From Aeromicrobium senzhongii (GTDB lineage: Bacteria; Actinomycetota; Actinomycetes; Propionibacteriales; Nocardioidaceae): 64,000 nucleotides of DNA. A program made the translations under genes and the position numbers. Below, piece after piece: positions 60,998 to 64,000 of this stretch. The notes beneath the pieces were generated by a model, which searched no databases, had not been told where the DNA came from, and saw only the letters and a program-made list of their open reading frames with translations. The DNA lies in assembly GCF_014334735.1 (NCBI RefSeq), contig NZ_CP060587.1:496001-560000 (forward strand), written 5' to 3'. The first letter of the stretch is position 1. Each line of letters opens with the position of its first letter.

Positions 60998-61719
60998 TGG
61001 AACCACTGCGTCTTCGACAGGTCGTCCTCATCACGGACGACCTTCCCGCCGCCCGGGACGAGGCGATCGCCGCCTTCGGATTCCCCGGCAGCGTCCGTGA
61101 CGAGGAGGGGATGGCCGCGCTGGGCTTCGTCCACGAGGTGTTCAGCTTCGCCGACACGTTCGTGGAGATCGTCGCCCCGATCTCGGCGGACTCGCCGCAC
61201 GGGCGGCTGGTGGCCAAGAACGGCCCGAGCGGCTTCATGATCGCCACGCAGGTCCTCGACCTGGCCCTGGTCGTCGAGCGCGCCGCTGAGCACGGGCTCG
61301 AGCCGCTGATGCACCAGGAGTACGACGGCCACATGATCTCGCAGTGGCACCCCAAGCAGCTGGGCACGCTGGCCGAGATCGACCAGGTCGATCCCTTCGA
61401 GAGCTGGCACTTCGCCCCGCGGATCTTCGCGCAGTCCGCCACCGACGTGGCGGTCGACATCGTGGGCGCCACCCTGGCAGTCCCGGACCCGGCCGCGGTG
61501 GCCTCGACGTGGGGTGCGCTGACCGGCGCGTCCGTCGACGAGGGCCACACCGTCCAGATGGGCCCGGAGTCACTGTCGTTGGTGGCCTCCGGCGACGGCC
61601 CGCGCGGGCTGGTCGCGGTCGACGTGCTCGCGGCCGACCCGCACGAGGCCGGCCGGGTCGTCGAGCTGTGCGGCGTCCCCTTCCGTTTCGTCTCCGCCGA
61701 CACCCAGGAGCAGTCATGA
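60997..61719 (+). CDS. VOC-superfamily (glyoxalase/extradiol-like) protein
   Basis: A 240-residue protein with two beta-alpha-beta-beta-beta units of the VOC fold. The N-terminal RLRQVVLITDDLPAARDEAIAAFGF and later FVEIVAP form unit 1; the second unit runs from about residue 140. His/Glu metal-ligand candidates can be seen (HEV near the first strand, VEIVAP). Similar glyoxalase-like proteins sit between ligase and crotonase genes in other actinobacteria, with no known function. Confidence 0.72.
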   Translation: MEPLRLRQVVLITDDLPAARDEAIAAFGFPGSVRDEEGMAALGFVHEVFSFADTFVEIVAPISADSPHGRLVAKNGPSGFMIATQVLDLALVVERAAEHGLEPLMHQEYDGHMISQWHPKQLGTLAEIDQVDPFESWHFAPRIFAQSATDVAVDIVGATLAVPDPAAVASTWGALTGASVDEGHTVQMGPESLSLVASGDGPRGLVAVDVLAADPHEAGRVVELCGVPFRFVSADTQEQS

Positions 61720-62501
61720 CCAGCCCTCACGTCCACTACGAGGTCGCCGACGGCATCGCGACCATCACGATCGACCGCCCGGAGAAGCGCAACGCGCTGA
61801 ACTACGCGATGTACGACGCGATTCGCGACCACACGGCCGAGGCCGACGCGGACCCCGGCGTGCGGGCGATCATCCTGACGGGCGTGCCGGGACAGTTCTG
61901 TGCCGGCACCGACCTGACCGAGCTGCGCGACGTCGAGCCGGGCACGAAGCCCGAGGACCGCGAGGGCCACACCGACGGCCGCCACTGGTACTTCTGGGAG
62001 TCGTCGACGCCGGTCATCGTGGCCGTCGATGGTCCGGCGGCCGGCCTCGGCGTCGAGCTGTCGACCCAGGCGGACTTCCGCATCGCGTCCACCCGCGCGA
62101 GGTTCTCGTGGATCTTCGTGCAGCGCGGCCTCATCCCCGACACCGGCGCCGGCACGTGGCTGCTGCCGGACCTCGTCGGGCCCCAGCAGGCCAAGCGGCT
62201 GGTGTTCTCGGGCGAGTTCATCGACGCCCAGGAGGCGCAGCGGATCGGCTTCGTCATGGACGTCGTCGAGCCGGAGGACCTGCTGGCGGCCGCCCGCGAG
62301 CTGGCGGCGAAGATCTCGACGGGCTCGCCGTTCGCGATCTCGCGCGCCAAGTCGCTGCTCAACTGGTCGTCGTCGCGCACCCGGGACGAGCACCTGCGCC
62401 ATCACATCGAGGCACTGACCCAGTGCCAGCTGTCCGACGACCACAAGGAGGGCGTGGCCGCGTTCCTGGAGCGTCGTCCCGCCGTCTTCACGGGTCGCTG
62501 A
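61716..62501 (+). CDS. Enoyl-CoA hydratase/isomerase (crotonase family)
   Basis: A 261-residue crotonase. IDRPEKRNALN at the N-terminus, oxyanion loops GQFCAGTDLTEL and AVDGPAAGLGVELSTQAD. The acidic segment is FVQRGLIPDTGAGTWLL, with an Asp in PDTG where the second glutamate-type residue of other members may be. ATGA overlap with the VOC gene. The end carries a 14-base tandem duplication across the stop codon. Confidence 0.86.
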   Translation: MTSPHVHYEVADGIATITIDRPEKRNALNYAMYDAIRDHTAEADADPGVRAIILTGVPGQFCAGTDLTELRDVEPGTKPEDREGHTDGRHWYFWESSTPVIVAVDGPAAGLGVELSTQADFRIASTRARFSWIFVQRGLIPDTGAGTWLLPDLVGPQQAKRLVFSGEFIDAQEAQRIGFVMDVVEPEDLLAAARELAAKISTGSPFAISRAKSLLNWSSSRTRDEHLRHHIEALTQCQLSDDHKEGVAAFLERRPAVFTGR

Positions 62502-62516
62502 GCACGGGTCGCTGAG
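62489..62516. repeat. 14-bp perfect tandem repeat across a stop codon
   Basis: CACGGGTCGCTGAG occurs twice in direct succession; the first copy holds the crotonase stop TGA. Confidence 0.8.
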
Positions 62517-62539
62517 TCACCGACGACCGGTGCTGCTCG

Positions 62540-63559
62540 TCAGCGGAGCCGTTGCACGATCTCGCGCGTGTCCTCGTCGACCGTCACTGTCGCCAGTGCG
62601 CCGTTGACGAGCGGCAGGTGCGGCGGCACGTGTCCGATCTCCAGGTCGAACACGATCGGCAGGTCGAGGCGGCCGAGGGCGTCGATGACCGCGTCACGTT
62701 GGGTGAACCCGTCCGAGTCGGGTGCGTTCGTCCGGCCGATGAGGATCGCCTTCGCGTGCTCGAACCATCCGGCGAGGCGCAGGCCGTGGAGGTTCCGGCA
62801 GATGGTCGCCGCGACGTCGCCGGCCGCCTCGAGGTAGACGATGAGGCCGTCGGCGGCGTGCTCGCGACCGAACGCCGCCACATCGCCGTACGGGGTGCCG
62901 GCCAGGTTGGCCATGGTCTCGACGCACCCGCCGATGAGCCGGCCGGTGACGTCCACGACGTCGGCACCGTGAACCGTCCACCGGCCGTCGCCGACCCGCT
63001 TCCAGCGCGTCGCCCTCGCGTCCTCCTCGAACCGCCACCAGTCGGCGACGAGGCCGGAGTCGTGCTGACGATGCGGGCCGGGCCCAGCGGCGAGGTCCCG
63101 CCAGCTCATCAGGGCGTCCGGCACGTCGTAGGGCGTGTCGGCGAGGTTGTCGCCGTGGATCGTCGCCCAGCCCAGGCGCGTGGTGAGCGGCAGCAGGAGA
63201 GTCGACAGGTCGGAGTACCCCACCAGCCACGTCGGCTCGGCGTCGGCGAGGGCGTTCCAGTCGAGCAGGTCCACGAGATCGATCGCCGTCTCGCCGCCCC
63301 AGGGCGGGATCACGCACCGGATGTCCGGGTCGCAGAGCATGGCGGTCAGCTCACGGGCCCGCAGCGCGGCCGGGCCCGACGTGATCGCGGTCCCGTCCAT
63401 CATGTCGCCCACCACGACGTCATAGCCGGCCTCGCGCAGCCAGTCGACGCTGAAGTCGATGCGGTCGGCGCCCGGCCCCGCCACCCCGGCCGACGGGGAG
63501 GTGACACCGATGCGGTCACCGCGCTGCAGCGGAGCGGGGAATCGAACCATGCTCCGCAT
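62540..63559 (-). CDS. Peptidase S66 (LD-carboxypeptidase/MccF-like)
   Basis: A 339-residue S66 family enzyme. RGDRIGVTSPSAGVAG at the N-terminus. The catalytic Ser is near residue 116 in VGYSDLSTLLL; later come a Gly-rich GGCVETM (acidic triad member) and the His of IGHVPPHLPLVNG. It resembles MccF-type proteins that release acyl/peptidyl groups from amides, more than classic murein LD-carboxypeptidases. The ATG at 63550 is an alternative start. Confidence 0.87.
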   Translation of the reverse strand: MRSMVRFPAPLQRGDRIGVTSPSAGVAGPGADRIDFSVDWLREAGYDVVVGDMMDGTAITSGPAALRARELTAMLCDPDIRCVIPPWGGETAIDLVDLLDWNALADAEPTWLVGYSDLSTLLLPLTTRLGWATIHGDNLADTPYDVPDALMSWRDLAAGPGPHRQHDSGLVADWWRFEEDARATRWKRVGDGRWTVHGADVVDVTGRLIGGCVETMANLAGTPYGDVAAFGREHAADGLIVYLEAAGDVAATICRNLHGLRLAGWFEHAKAILIGRTNAPDSDGFTQRDAVIDALGRLDLPIVFDLEIGHVPPHLPLVNGALATVTVDEDTREIVQRLR

Positions 63560-63589
63560 CGTGCCAGCCCGACCGCGGCCGGCACCAGC

Positions 63590-64000
63590 TCACAGCTCGG
63601 GGATCGGCCCCTCGAACCGGATGTTGGTGCGGTTCAGCACGCCGTTGCACGCGTTGCACGTGAACTGCGGCACGAACTCGTTCTCGCACGGGATGTGCAC
63701 GAGGTTCAGCCCGGAGCGGCCGTCCTGGGTGAGCCAGCGCTGGGCCCACCCGTTGATCGTCGTGGTGACGTCGAAGAAGTCCAGGGCCTTCGAGGTGAGC
63801 CGGTACTCCTGACGCTTGCCGCCGGCGATGTCCTCGCGCGACATCATCCCGGCCTCGACGAACAGGTGCAGGCGCTGCGTGAGCGTCACCGGGGAGATGC
63901 CCAGGTTCTCCTGGAAGTCGTTGAACCGGCGCGTGCCGGTGAAGGCGTCCGAGAGCAGGAAGGTCGACCACCGGTCGCCCAGGACGCCGGTGGCGTCGAT
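63590..64000 (-). CDS. HxlR-family regulator with zinc-type motif (5' end beyond window)
   Basis: The visible 136 residues include the winged helix VLGDRWSTFLLSDAFTG, RFNDFQENLGISPVTLTQRLHLFVEAG and the wing RQEYRLTSKALDF. They end with HIPCENEFVPQFTCNACN, the same HxxC-x9-CxxC motif as both halves of the regulator at 51023. The frame stays open to the window edge, so the start is missing. With the other HxlR gene it brackets the 52-63 kb block. Confidence 0.88.
   Translation of the reverse strand: MDATGVLGDRWSTFLLSDAFTGTRRFNDFQENLGISPVTLTQRLHLFVEAGMMSREDIAGGKRQEYRLTSKALDFFDVTTTINGWAQRWLTQDGRSGLNLVHIPCENEFVPQFTCNACNGVLNRTNIRFEGPIPEL

Noticed and set aside
62489..62516. 14-bp tandem repeat as a functional element
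   Set aside because: It only duplicates the end of a gene and stop codon; most likely replication slippage without function.

Overview
The window is high-GC DNA (roughly 70% by eye) with dense, overlapping ATGA/TGATG gene junctions, frequent GTG starts, a mycobacterial-type LigB, tandem HxlR regulators, many acyl-CoA enzymes and a TB7.3-like biotin carrier. This points to a catabolically versatile actinomycete, most like the Nocardioides/Aeromicrobium group (inference). No phage, insertion sequence, CRISPR, tRNA or rRNA gene was recognised. No gene-free stretch exceeds about 170 bases.

Region 1 (about 0.45-28.0 kb) is a large catabolic block. It holds two paralogous acyl-CoA ligases, an ACAD10-type HAD protein, an aminoglycoside-phosphotransferase-like kinase, two ACAD10/ACAD11-type acyl-CoA dehydrogenases, two SDRs, a MaoC hydratase, two enoyl-CoA hydratases, a thiolase and a tandem pair of further acyl-CoA dehydrogenases. 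It also holds a complete oligopeptide-type ABC importer with three related binding lipoproteins, an MFS transporter and two paralogous TetR regulators. The kinase, ACAD10/11 dehydrogenase, SDR and ligase set matches the enzyme types of the known levulinate (lva) and mammalian ACAD10/11 routes, which phosphorylate a 4-hydroxyacyl-CoA and eliminate phosphate. An exact TGAA-N6-TTCA palindrome recurs upstream of most of these operons, so the block looks like one regulon.

Region 2 (28.0-30.2 kb) is ligB and a divergent unknown gene. Region 3 (30.2-47.5 kb) is a biotin-carboxylase region. A single-chain BC-BCCP-CT acyl-CoA carboxylase diverges from a TetR gene and shares TTGAC-N6-GTCAA operators with a ligase/thioesterase operon. 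A second, split carboxylase (71-residue BCCP, CT subunit and, at the far end of the same long operon, BC) is interleaved with an acyl-CoA ligase and a complete second oligopeptide-type ABC importer. TAAGC-N4-GCTTA operators next to another TetR control it, together with one TGAA-N6-TTCA site.

Region 4 (47.5-51.0 kb) is housekeeping: truA, NUDIX, MmcQ/YjbR and an RsmC-like methyltransferase, then a secreted metallophosphoesterase. Region 5 (51.0-64.0 kb) is a second catabolic block bracketed by two HxlR-family regulator genes. One is a double-HxlR fusion, and every HxlR unit in the window carries a C-terminal HxxC-x9-CxxC putative zinc site. Between them lie two thiolases without the usual second cysteine, a DapB-like dehydrogenase, a carotenoid-cleavage-type oxygenase with all four iron-ligand histidines, a nitronate-monooxygenase-like flavoprotein, two crotonases, an acyl-CoA ligase, a VOC protein and an S66 peptidase. 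The likely logic is oxidative cleavage of a conjugated C=C substrate followed by CoA activation and beta-oxidation.
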